NCBI GenBank assembly: GCA_963768025.1
Contig: CAVYGM010000033.1
Coordinates: 1 to 64,000 of the forward strand
Direction of reading: 5' to 3'
DNA: 64,000 nucleotides
DNA from: CAVYGM01 sp963768025
GTDB taxonomy: Bacteria > Bacteroidota > Bacteroidia > Cytophagales > Spirosomataceae
Numbering within the stretch: the stretch's first letter is position 1; every line of letters begins with the position of its first letter. Positions 18,063 through 25,621 of the stretch are shown here, one piece after another. The notes under the pieces were generated by a model. That model worked only from the letters and a program-made list of their open reading frames with translations. It ran no database searches and was not told the origin of the DNA. The translations under genes were made by a program, and so were the position numbers.

Positions 18063-18659
18063 ATGACTCGTTTGTTTTTATCTAGTGTGGCAGCCGTCTT
18101 GGTTGGTCTGCTGCTGGGTGGCTGTGGCTCCAGTGAGCCGGCCAACTTTATACCCAAACCCAAAGGGTACAACCGCATTGCCCTGCCATCGCATACCTAC
18201 CAGCCCATAGCTGACTTTCACCCCTATTCGTTTGAGTACGCCAAGGAAGCCATAGTATTACCAGATACGTATGCGCTGGCCGAAAAGCACTGGATCTATA
18301 TTTATTACCCCCGGTTTAATGCCAATATTCAGCTTACCTATAAGGAAGTTCAGAACAACCCTTCCCGCCTGAAAGGCTTCATTGACGATGCGTACAAGCT
18401 AGCAGGAAAGCATCAGATCCGGGCGACGGCTTTGCAAGAGCAAACCTTAGTGACGGAATCGGGCCAAACGGCCACGCTGTTCAGGATTATGGGTGATGTG
18501 CCGAGCCCCCTTCAATTCTACACCACCGACAGCGTCAATCATTACCTGCGGGGGGCCATTTATTTCCCAACCGCCACCAAAAATGATTCGCTGGCTCCTG
18601 TCATTGATTTTATCCAGAAAGACGCCCTGCGGCTACTGAATACCCTGAAATGGAAATAA
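18063..18659 (+). CDS. gldD: Gliding motility lipoprotein GldD
   Basis: 199 residues from the ATG at 18063, which places a signal peptide and lipobox (LLGGCGSS) at the N-terminus; longer in-frame starts would bury it. After the Cys come PKPKGYNRIALPSHTYQ and FEYAKEAIV, the recognisable GldD opening, and later WIYIYYPRFNANIQLTY and YLRGAIYFPTATKNDS. GldD is an inner-membrane-anchored or periplasmic lipoprotein needed for gliding and type IX secretion in Flavobacterium. The T9SS-tailed amylase in this window fits with such a system. It is single and not next to other gld genes here. Confidence 0.92.
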   Translation: MTRLFLSSVAAVLVGLLLGGCGSSEPANFIPKPKGYNRIALPSHTYQPIADFHPYSFEYAKEAIVLPDTYALAEKHWIYIYYPRFNANIQLTYKEVQNNPSRLKGFIDDAYKLAGKHQIRATALQEQTLVTESGQTATLFRIMGDVPSPLQFYTTDSVNHYLRGAIYFPTATKNDSLAPVIDFIQKDALRLLNTLKWK

Positions 18660-18666
18660 CTGTGGT

Positions 18667-18683
18667 ACGGGCTTCCAGCCCGT
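18667..18683. repeat. Small REP-like palindrome after gldD
   Basis: ACGGGCT-TCC-AGCCCGT forms a 7-bp stem with a 3-base loop, directly after the gldD stop. There is no T-tract. The sequence style (GTACGGGCTTCCAGCCCGTC) resembles extragenic palindromes dispersed in many genomes. Only one extragenic copy is visible in this window. Confidence 0.4.
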
Positions 18684-18775
18684 CAACGACAAAATAACTC
18701 CAAAAAAGAACGCCCTCGCAGGCCTTATATCAAAAGTACAAAAAACTACCCCCTCAACCTCTTTTTCTAAAATAA

Positions 18776-18806
18776 TTGCCCCAAAGGTTCTAACAATGTA
18801 TCTTTG
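18776..18806 (+). promoter_or_regulatory. Promoter of the gene at 18837
   Basis: TTG at 18776-18778, 20 bases, then TATCTTTG at 18799-18806: a full match to the Bacteroidota consensus. The predicted transcript starts near 18813, about 24 bases before the ATG. Confidence 0.62.
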
Positions 18807-18836
18807 AGGTTCAGATACTTACCTCGATGTACGCCA

Positions 18837-19544
18837 ATGGCAAAGCGAATTCCAAAAAATCAGCTTCCGCTCGATTATTCCGCCCGGGGCGATAGGATTA
18901 TTCTGACGCTGGGGCAGGTAGAAAGTCAGGAGGCGGCAGAGATGCTTTTTCAGGAGCTTGTGGGAGGGCAGTGGGTTATCGAACCCGCTGGTGAAGTAGC
19001 CGACGTTTCATCGGCTCAGGATGTCGTCAGCCAATTGAAGGTAAAACTGCCCTTTCCGGAAGTTATCAAGGTGGCCCAGCTGCACCATGCCGTTCCTGAC
19101 TTTACCGGGTTTTCGGCCCTTTTTCGGCAAAAAGGCTGGATTTTTATTACTGCCCAGGCCGATGCCAATGAGCGCTGCTACCACACCTATCTGCTCACGG
19201 CCTCGCTCGGCTTGTATCCCTCCTACCCCAACGCCACCACCCTTGCCCAACGGGCGGAACAATTGGTATTTGACAGCCTGCTTCCCGAAACAGAGGTCAG
19301 TAGTTTTTTCAGGGAAGGAATTACCAAAATTCCCGGTTACCTGGCGGCCGACATTGCCGATTTCTTTAAAGTACCCTTTCCAGTGGTGTTGAAGCGCGCT
19401 TTGCAACTAGGGGTCATCAGCGATGAACAGTACCGCAACTACATGACCGTGCAGCCTGAGGCTTCGGGCAAGCCCCGTGAATTATTTATTGCTCAGGATG
19501 GAGGATTGGAGGATTTAGAAGCCCGCCTATTCAGTGAAGAGTAA
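18837..19544 (+). CDS. ImmA/IrrE-like protein lacking the zinc motif
   Basis: 235 residues from MAKRIPKNQLPLDY; I chose this start from its distance to the promoter at 18776-18806 (a longer frame overlaps the promoter). Residues about 90-225 follow the ImmA/IrrE layout: GWIFITAQADANERCYHTYLL, then the position of the zinc-peptidase HELGH, then RAEQLVFDSLLPETEV, then IADFFKVPFPVVLKRALQLGVI. At the active site the sequence reads TASLGLY, so the His, Glu and second His are absent. ImmA/IrrE proteins cleave repressors; this one could bind but not cut. The family assignment is by eye and moderate. No XRE repressor or mobile element is adjacent. Confidence 0.55.
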   Translation: MAKRIPKNQLPLDYSARGDRIILTLGQVESQEAAEMLFQELVGGQWVIEPAGEVADVSSAQDVVSQLKVKLPFPEVIKVAQLHHAVPDFTGFSALFRQKGWIFITAQADANERCYHTYLLTASLGLYPSYPNATTLAQRAEQLVFDSLLPETEVSSFFREGITKIPGYLAADIADFFKVPFPVVLKRALQLGVISDEQYRNYMTVQPEASGKPRELFIAQDGGLEDLEARLFSEE

Positions 19545-19545
19545 T

Positions 19546-19581
19546 AAAAAACGCTGACAGCGGTTTTGGACGCTGTCAGCG
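19546..19581 (-). terminator. Rho-independent terminator ending the 19.6-40.3 kb minus-strand run
   Basis: CGCTGACAGCG (19552-19562) pairs with CGCTGTCAGCG (19571-19581). Read on the minus strand, the 11-bp stem is followed by TTTTTT (complement of 19546-19551). It lies 12 bases after the phosphatase gene and also separates it from the convergent gene ending at 19544. Confidence 0.88.
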
Positions 19582-19593
19582 CTGAAAATCTTA

Positions 19594-20766
19594 TCAGGAT
19601 TTGTAATGGATCGTGAGCACTGTAATATCATCAAACTGATTTTCAGTACCGATAAACTCTTTTAGATCCGACAATAGCTTATCATTTATTTGCTTAGGGG
19701 TTTCTTCTCCGGTCAACGCCTCCAGGTGTTCCTTCAACTGGTGCAGGCCGTACCTGGCCTTATCGCTATTGTAGGCATCGGTAGCCCCATCAGTATAGAG
19801 AAAAAACGTATCGCCCGGCGACAAGGTCATAAACTGAGAGGTGTACTCGTACGAACTTTCGATAGCCATAGCCAGACCCCCGTGTTTTTTGAGCTCCTCT
19901 ACGGTTCCATCTTTCCTGCGAATCAACGGTGGTTCGTGGCCAGCGTCAACGTACTCCACCACGCCGGTTGTCAGGTCGATGATCCCGGCAAATACCGTCA
20001 CAAACATGAACGAATTGTTATCGGCACAGAGGAAGGCATTTATTTGCCGTACCTCGTCCGTGAGTTCGCCACAGGAAGGATTTAGAAAGTGGCTCTTGAA
20101 TATAGCCTTGGTGATCGCCATGAATAAGGCTGCCGGTATACCCTTGTCCGATACATCGCCGATGATGAAGAACAGGCGGTTGTTATCCATGAGGAAGTAG
20201 TCGAAAAGATCCCCTCCTACCACTTTGGCGGGTTCCAGGAATGCGTGCAGATCCAGGTCATTCCGGTCGGGAAAGGGAGGCGACTCCTTGGGAAGCATGG
20301 ACTGCTGAATTTCCTTGGCGATGTTGAGGTCATTGTTGATAGCCAACAGCTGATCACGCTCCTTTTGGTAAAGCACCAACATGCTGATGTGCTCAATGGT
20401 TTTGTTAATGGTGATCTCCAGATCCTCGAAATTGATGGGCTTGGTGATGAAATCAAAAGCACCCCGGTTCATAGCCGTCCGGATGTTTTCCATATCGCCA
20501 TACGCCGACACCATGACCGCCTTCATGAGGGGATTGTTTCGTTCGTTCAACTGGGAAAGGAACGTGAGTCCATCCATTTCGGGCATGTTTATATCCGACA
20601 GGATAAGAACAATGTCGTCGTTCTCGTCCAATTTTTCGAGGGCTTCCAGCCCGTTGTGCGCAAATATAAACTCAAACTTTTTTTCCCGAATCTGCTTCCT
20701 GAACCGCTGCGTTATCAGCATTTCCATATCAAACTCATCGTCTACATTTAATATTTTCATTCCCAT
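19594..20766 (-). CDS. Response regulator with PP2C-type (RsbU/SpoIIE) phosphatase output
   Basis: 390 residues. The receiver domain (1-120) has the acidic pair D9/D10, phosphoacceptor D58 in LILSDINMPEMDG and K109 in ITKP. A helical linker (LNIAKEIQQSMLP, the RsbU-type signature) leads to the PP2C domain, with metal-binding Asp in VVGGDLFDYF, GDVSDKGIPAALFM, LYTDGATDA and QFDDITVLTI. Such proteins dephosphorylate phospho-STAS antagonists, releasing a partner switch. It closes the minus-strand signalling run: two kinases lie directly upstream (36 and 76 bases between genes), and RsbW- and STAS-type partners lie 14-19 kb upstream in the same orientation. Phosphorylation by the kinase at 20803 is inferred. 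Confidence 0.93.
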   Translation of the reverse strand: MGMKILNVDDEFDMEMLITQRFRKQIREKKFEFIFAHNGLEALEKLDENDDIVLILSDINMPEMDGLTFLSQLNERNNPLMKAVMVSAYGDMENIRTAMNRGAFDFITKPINFEDLEITINKTIEHISMLVLYQKERDQLLAINNDLNIAKEIQQSMLPKESPPFPDRNDLDLHAFLEPAKVVGGDLFDYFLMDNNRLFFIIGDVSDKGIPAALFMAITKAIFKSHFLNPSCGELTDEVRQINAFLCADNNSFMFVTVFAGIIDLTTGVVEYVDAGHEPPLIRRKDGTVEELKKHGGLAMAIESSYEYTSQFMTLSPGDTFFLYTDGATDAYNSDKARYGLHQLKEHLEALTGEETPKQINDKLLSDLKEFIGTENQFDDITVLTIHYKS

Positions 20767-20802
20767 GATAGTAGTATTTTGGACAAAAATTGTATTTTTT
20801 TA

Positions 20803-21681
20803 TTAAAGATTTAAGGGTATCTGAATGGTAAACTCAGTAAATTTTCCTTTCTCGGATTCCACGCTCAGTTTACCTTTATGCATTTCTGTGATGGTTGCAT
20901 AGCTCAGCGACAGCCCCAGGCCGGTTCCTTCGCCGGGGGGTTTGGTTGTGAAAAAGGGATTGAAAACCTTCTGCACAATTTCGTCCGGAATACCGACGCC
21001 GTTATCCCGTATTCGAACCTCCGCCTGATCCTCCATCCGAAGGGAACTTACGATGATTTCGGGTTGGTAGCCTTCGATATGTTCTTTTCGCCTCATATTT
21101 ACCGCATAACATGAATTATTTACCAAATTGATGATTACTCTTGTGAATTCGTTGGCCATTAGGTTTACCACACCCATTTTTGGATCGAGGCGGAAGGTAA
21201 ACTTCACGTTGAAATCCTTGTCATTTCCCCTAACTCCCTGGTAGGCCAGTTTCGAGAATTCTTCCAGCAGCTGGTTCAAATCCGTCGGCGCCAGCAGATT
21301 CGCATCGTTTCGGGTTTGAGTAAGCATGGATTGGACAATGCGCTCTGCTCTACTTCCGTTTTCAAGAATTCGGGTCACATTTACCTCGATCATGTTGATG
21401 AGGTCGTTTATTTCGTCCACATCCGGAGATTCGAGATGTTCGGTAATATCCTTGACCTCTTTGATCAAATCAAGCGTCAGCCTGGAAAAGTTGTTTACAA
21501 AATTAAGCGGATTCCTGATTTCGTGCAGAATACCCGCCGTCAGCTGCCCAATCCCGGCCAGTTTGCTTTGTTCCTCAAATTGTTTTTGAACCACCCGTAT
21601 TTCTTGTCCGAGTTTGGTAACATCCTCGGCTAGTGTGGCATTGGCTTGTTGGAGATCCTCTATTTGATTGGAGCTATCCAT
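20803..21681 (-). CDS. Sensorless histidine kinase with intact H-box
   Basis: A 292-residue soluble kinase. Residues 1-40 are a coiled coil with no sensor domain. The DHp domain has phosphoacceptor His53 in GILHEIRNPLNFVNNF. The catalytic domain has an N-box (NLVNNSCYAV), G1 (DNGVGIP), FFTTKP and G2 (GTGLGL). It lies between the receiver-phosphatase gene and the large propeller kinase whose own His is missing. The simplest reading is that this small kinase supplies the phosphoacceptor for the pair and phosphorylates the receiver at 19594; that is inference. The core belongs to the same subfamily as the kinase at 727. Confidence 0.9.
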   Translation of the reverse strand: MDSSNQIEDLQQANATLAEDVTKLGQEIRVVQKQFEEQSKLAGIGQLTAGILHEIRNPLNFVNNFSRLTLDLIKEVKDITEHLESPDVDEINDLINMIEVNVTRILENGSRAERIVQSMLTQTRNDANLLAPTDLNQLLEEFSKLAYQGVRGNDKDFNVKFTFRLDPKMGVVNLMANEFTRVIINLVNNSCYAVNMRRKEHIEGYQPEIIVSSLRMEDQAEVRIRDNGVGIPDEIVQKVFNPFFTTKPPGEGTGLGLSLSYATITEMHKGKLSVESEKGKFTEFTIQIPLNL

Positions 21682-21757
21682 AGAATGTTGTTTAGGCGGT
21701 CATTTTGTAATCCCTTACGTGAAAATAATAATATAGAGAAGAGCGGTCGTTTTTGCA

Positions 21758-24700
21758 TTATTCAATAATCGGAAGCCGGATCGTAATCTTCACGTACTCT
21801 CCCTCCACAGATTCAATTCCGATCTCACCTTTGTGTAATTCTATAATGTCTTTGCTCATGTACAAGCCCAGTCCGGTACCTTTTGAGGTAGGTTTGGTGG
21901 TAAAAAACGGGCTGAACATTTGCTCCATTTCCTTCTTGGGAATGCCTTTGCCATTGTCGCGGTAACAAATAAAAACGTTTCGACCCTCTGTCTTTGTCGT
22001 CACCAAAAGCTCCGGGCTGTACCCTTTATTCGTTTTCCTTTTTTCGTTCATCGAATAGTAGGAGTTGCTCACCAGGTTGCTAATCACACTGCTCATTTCG
22101 TAAGGAAGTACCCGCATATGGGGCGACGGAGTTTCCAGATTAAAGCGTACATCCAGTTCAATCTCTTTGTCTTTGCTCTCGTTTCTTAGTTCCTGGCAGG
22201 CAACCTGGGTTTTAGTTTCAACAAACGCATTTACATCCGTCTCGATGAATTCATTGGACTTTTCTTTGAGAAGCCGCTGCATGTCCTTCACGATCCGGGT
22301 AGTGCTGTTGCCGTGTTCCTTTATTTTTATCAGGTTTATTTTGAGCATGTCCAAATCTCCCTGAAAATCCTCTTTGAGTCCCTCCGGAATGGAAATCTCC
22401 TTTTCGTCGACCAGTTCGGCTATTTCTTCAACCAACCCGTGCGATGACTCCGAAAAATTATTGATGTAGTTTAGCGGATTTAGGATCCGGTCCACTATGC
22501 CTCGGGTAAGTTGCCCGACCGAGGCCAGCCTCTCCTGCCGAATGAGTTCTTCCTGGGCTTGTTTGAGGTTTGTCAGGGTATTTTCAAGGTTTTCGAGGAT
22601 TCTGGTTTTGATAAATGCCGCCACCAGGTGTTCTTTCAGGTTCCTGATCATATCAAAGTCCGACTGGTCGAAGGCATTGATCCGGGAGGTGTTCTCGATG
22701 GTGATGAACCCCTCCACGCGGCCTTCTACGTTGATTACAATCGTAATCAAGGATCGGGGAACGGGAATTTTTTCAAATACTTTGTCGAAGGACTCGAAAT
22801 AGGTGTCCGTTTTGAAATAAATATCTTCCGCCTTCTCAACGGCGTTTTCGAGGTACCTGCTTTCGGCCTGCTGCAAAGTCAACTGAATGTTTTTTATCTG
22901 ATTCAGCTCAATAGTTCCAAAAGCGGCCTTAAACCTAAAACTATTCGATTCTTTGTCATAAAGTAGGGCCGTGGCCGTATCCATATTCCGGATAATATTC
23001 AACTTGGCGAGAACGGTTTCAAAAAGGCTGGTGAACTCGATTTCCGAATTGATGGATTGCACGATCTGATCTATTTTTTCGAGCTGATCGTTTTTGGAAG
23101 CCAGTTCCAGCGATTGCTTTTCGAGCTCCTCCTTTTGGCTGGAAATCTCCTCGGTCCGTTCGGTGATCATGTTCTCTAACTGATCTTTTTCCCTAACCAG
23201 CGAGCGCAACCGCCATCGGCCGAGGTAGTACAGCCCAACGCCCAGGACAATGGCGTAGGCCAAAAACGCCCACCACATCCGATACCACGGGGTAGCGATC
23301 ACAAAGTCGAAGGTTGCTTCCTCGCTTTCGATAGCGTACATATTCCGGGCTTTCACCCTGAACCGGTATCGCCCCGGCGAAAGATTGGTGTATTCTTTTT
23401 GGTTTTGGGTAGTCCATTCCGCCCAGGTATCATCGTAGTTTTCCAGAAAATACCGAAAGGTCAATTCTTCCCCTACGTTGAAGCTTGTTGCCGAAAACTG
23501 GAAGCTAATATCGTTGTAGTTGAACCCGATCTTGATCCGTTCGGGTGCAGCCACGGCCTGGGTACTCGTTCCCAGGGTATACCCATTGTACGCCAGGCTA
23601 TCGGCTTTCAGATTGATTCTGCGGATCAGGCCGGGGTAACTTTCCAGGTAGTCGTCCTGTTGTTTCAGGTCGAACCGGATGGCCCCTTCCGGACCCCCAA
23701 ACCACACGATACTATCCGACTCGGGATAGATAGCCTTGAACGTCCGGTCCGAAAAGGCCCTGAAAGGCCGGACGATCTCCACATACCCGGAGGTATCTTT
23801 TTTCTTATAGAAACTGATAAACTTTTCGTCGCCACGCGTTGACCACAGGTTTCCGTTCCGATCCTGTACGATCTCGCCCTTCCAGTACAAGGCTGAGGTG
23901 GTATCGGTTTGAAACAAGTTATAGGCGACAAAACGATCGGTGGCGGGATCGTACCGAAAGGTTCCGTTTTTATTCCAGGCGATAAGGCCTTCGGTGCCAA
24001 AAAGCGTTTGGTTGTAGAGTAAGGTACCTAAGCCCTCCTTGTCTCCATAAAATTTTTTATTTACAGCTTCCGCATTGGTTCGAATCAACCCTTTAGAGAG
24101 CGTTTCCAGCCATATTTCACCCTGGTCATTCTCGGTGATCCCGATGATCTGATCGTCAATACCCGGTACTTGCCGGTAGCTCTTCCGAGCCAGGTCCAGG
24201 ATGGCCAACCCATTCGCCAATCCCACAAAGACCGTGTTGGGATTGGTGCGGAGGGTGTGTAAACAGATGGTAAAATCGGTGGTAAGGGCCTGACTTGAAG
24301 TACCGTTCACCTGGTAAATACCCTTGCTGGTAGCAACCAACAGTCCTCTGGGTGAACTATCCAGATATAAACAGCTGGCGTTGATGCTACTAACGGGCTT
24401 GGATTGGGGGCCGTCCAGGTAAAAAAGGCCGTTCAGGGTGGCAATGTACAAGGTGTTACGGTACCGCAACAAATGATTCACCTCCCCTTTTACACCGATT
24501 GCATCATCATACACCGACATCGGCGCTGGTACATCTACCTGAATAAGGCCATCGTTGAGAGCCAGCCAAAGTATCCCTCCCCGGGATTGAAACATGCTAT
24601 TGACCTGCACGTCCTCGAAATTTTCGCCTTGAATCTGCTGCACTATGTTCCCCCTGTTATCGAGTCGAATTACCCCGCCCTGCAGGGTAGCAATGGCCAG

Positions 24701-25555
24701 GCTATTATCCATCAGCCTGATGCCCGAACTTACCTGATTGGCCATCAGGTAGGCATTGGCCGGGCAGATGAACTGATCGAGGTAGGTACCCGTGATTTTG
24801 AACAACCCCTGGTTGCTCGTTACGACCAGCACCGACTTGTCGTCGAGTGGCAGCATGGAGGCTATATCCAACAGCACCGGCAACCGCGGGTTGATTTGGA
24901 CCGGGCTGAGGGTATTATTCTCGAAGATATTGATCCCTTTCTTTTTTTGATACAAATAAAGCTTTCCATCTACGTCGAAGGAACCCAGAATGGGATCGTC
25001 GGTACGCCATTCTTGGAGTAACCGGCCTTTCCAGAGAAACATATTTCTTTTCCCAATAAAAAGAATCCCCGCCCTGGTCTTGACGATATTGGTGATTTCT
25101 CCAAACGCCGAAGGAATCCGGTCGCTCAGGCTTTGGAATTGTAAGGTACCCTTTGCATTCGGCTTCAGGTACCCAAACTCACTGTTGGCTCCTACAAACA
25201 CGGTACCCGTCACCTCATCGAAAAATAGAGAGGACACCTTGGCATAGTTGCGCGTGGGAATGGTTCGCCAGGTGGTCCCGTCGTATTCCAGGACACCGGC
25301 AAAATTCCCAAAATACATGACCCCACGGCGATCCTGTACGGCCGCGAAGTTTTGCCCGTGGGCCCCGTATTCTTTGGGTGTGTGAAGTTCCCAAATCGGA
25401 TTCCCGATTTCCTGGCCTCTATTCTGCGCCCGTAGCTGCAAGCCCAAACTGCACAACAGGACGGCACACATCACAACCCGCCACGCCAACACCAACGATG
25501 TATCCTTGTTAGCCCAGCCGGGGAACGATCTGTATGGTTGTGTACACTCAATCAT
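21758..25555 (-). CDS. Propeller/Y_Y_Y sensor histidine kinase homologue lacking the phosphoacceptor His
   Basis: 1265 residues. A signal-anchor (about 25-45) leads to a periplasmic beta-propeller region (about 45-690, repeated blocks such as VFVGLANGLAILD), then a Y_Y_Y domain (about 692-755), a transmembrane helix (about 757-778), a coiled coil, a GAF-like module (about 850-990) and a kinase core. The DHp motif reads RGIVDRILNPLNYINNF near 1021: the phosphoacceptor His of AHEIxNP is Asp and the next Glu is Arg. I re-read this from the bases (GTG GAC CGG). The ATPase boxes remain (SNLVSNSYYSM, DNGKGIP, FFTTKP, GTGLGL). Typical hybrid propeller sensors in Bacteroidota sense glycans, but no PUL is here. 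It is upstream of the small kinase at 20803. Confidence 0.9.
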   Translation of the reverse strand: MIECTQPYRSFPGWANKDTSLVLAWRVVMCAVLLCSLGLQLRAQNRGQEIGNPIWELHTPKEYGAHGQNFAAVQDRRGVMYFGNFAGVLEYDGTTWRTIPTRNYAKVSSLFFDEVTGTVFVGANSEFGYLKPNAKGTLQFQSLSDRIPSAFGEITNIVKTRAGILFIGKRNMFLWKGRLLQEWRTDDPILGSFDVDGKLYLYQKKKGINIFENNTLSPVQINPRLPVLLDIASMLPLDDKSVLVVTSNQGLFKITGTYLDQFICPANAYLMANQVSSGIRLMDNSLAIATLQGGVIRLDNRGNIVQQIQGENFEDVQVNSMFQSRGGILWLALNDGLIQVDVPAPMSVYDDAIGVKGEVNHLLRYRNTLYIATLNGLFYLDGPQSKPVSSINASCLYLDSSPRGLLVATSKGIYQVNGTSSQALTTDFTICLHTLRTNPNTVFVGLANGLAILDLARKSYRQVPGIDDQIIGITENDQGEIWLETLSKGLIRTNAEAVNKKFYGDKEGLGTLLYNQTLFGTEGLIAWNKNGTFRYDPATDRFVAYNLFQTDTTSALYWKGEIVQDRNGNLWSTRGDEKFISFYKKKDTSGYVEIVRPFRAFSDRTFKAIYPESDSIVWFGGPEGAIRFDLKQQDDYLESYPGLIRRINLKADSLAYNGYTLGTSTQAVAAPERIKIGFNYNDISFQFSATSFNVGEELTFRYFLENYDDTWAEWTTQNQKEYTNLSPGRYRFRVKARNMYAIESEEATFDFVIATPWYRMWWAFLAYAIVLGVGLYYLGRWRLRSLVREKDQLENMITERTEEISSQKEELEKQSLELASKNDQLEKIDQIVQSINSEIEFTSLFETVLAKLNIIRNMDTATALLYDKESNSFRFKAAFGTIELNQIKNIQLTLQQAESRYLENAVEKAEDIYFKTDTYFESFDKVFEKIPVPRSLITIVINVEGRVEGFITIENTSRINAFDQSDFDMIRNLKEHLVAAFIKTRILENLENTLTNLKQAQEELIRQERLASVGQLTRGIVDRILNPLNYINNFSESSHGLVEEIAELVDEKEISIPEGLKEDFQGDLDMLKINLIKIKEHGNSTTRIVKDMQRLLKEKSNEFIETDVNAFVETKTQVACQELRNESKDKEIELDVRFNLETPSPHMRVLPYEMSSVISNLVSNSYYSMNEKRKTNKGYSPELLVTTKTEGRNVFICYRDNGKGIPKKEMEQMFSPFFTTKPTSKGTGLGLYMSKDIIELHKGEIGIESVEGEYVKITIRLPIIE

Positions 25556-25621
25556 GAGGTTTGCTACCTATATGTAAAGTCGGGGTTCATCCCCAAACGT
25601 TAGTAATTTTCTTGGTTAACT

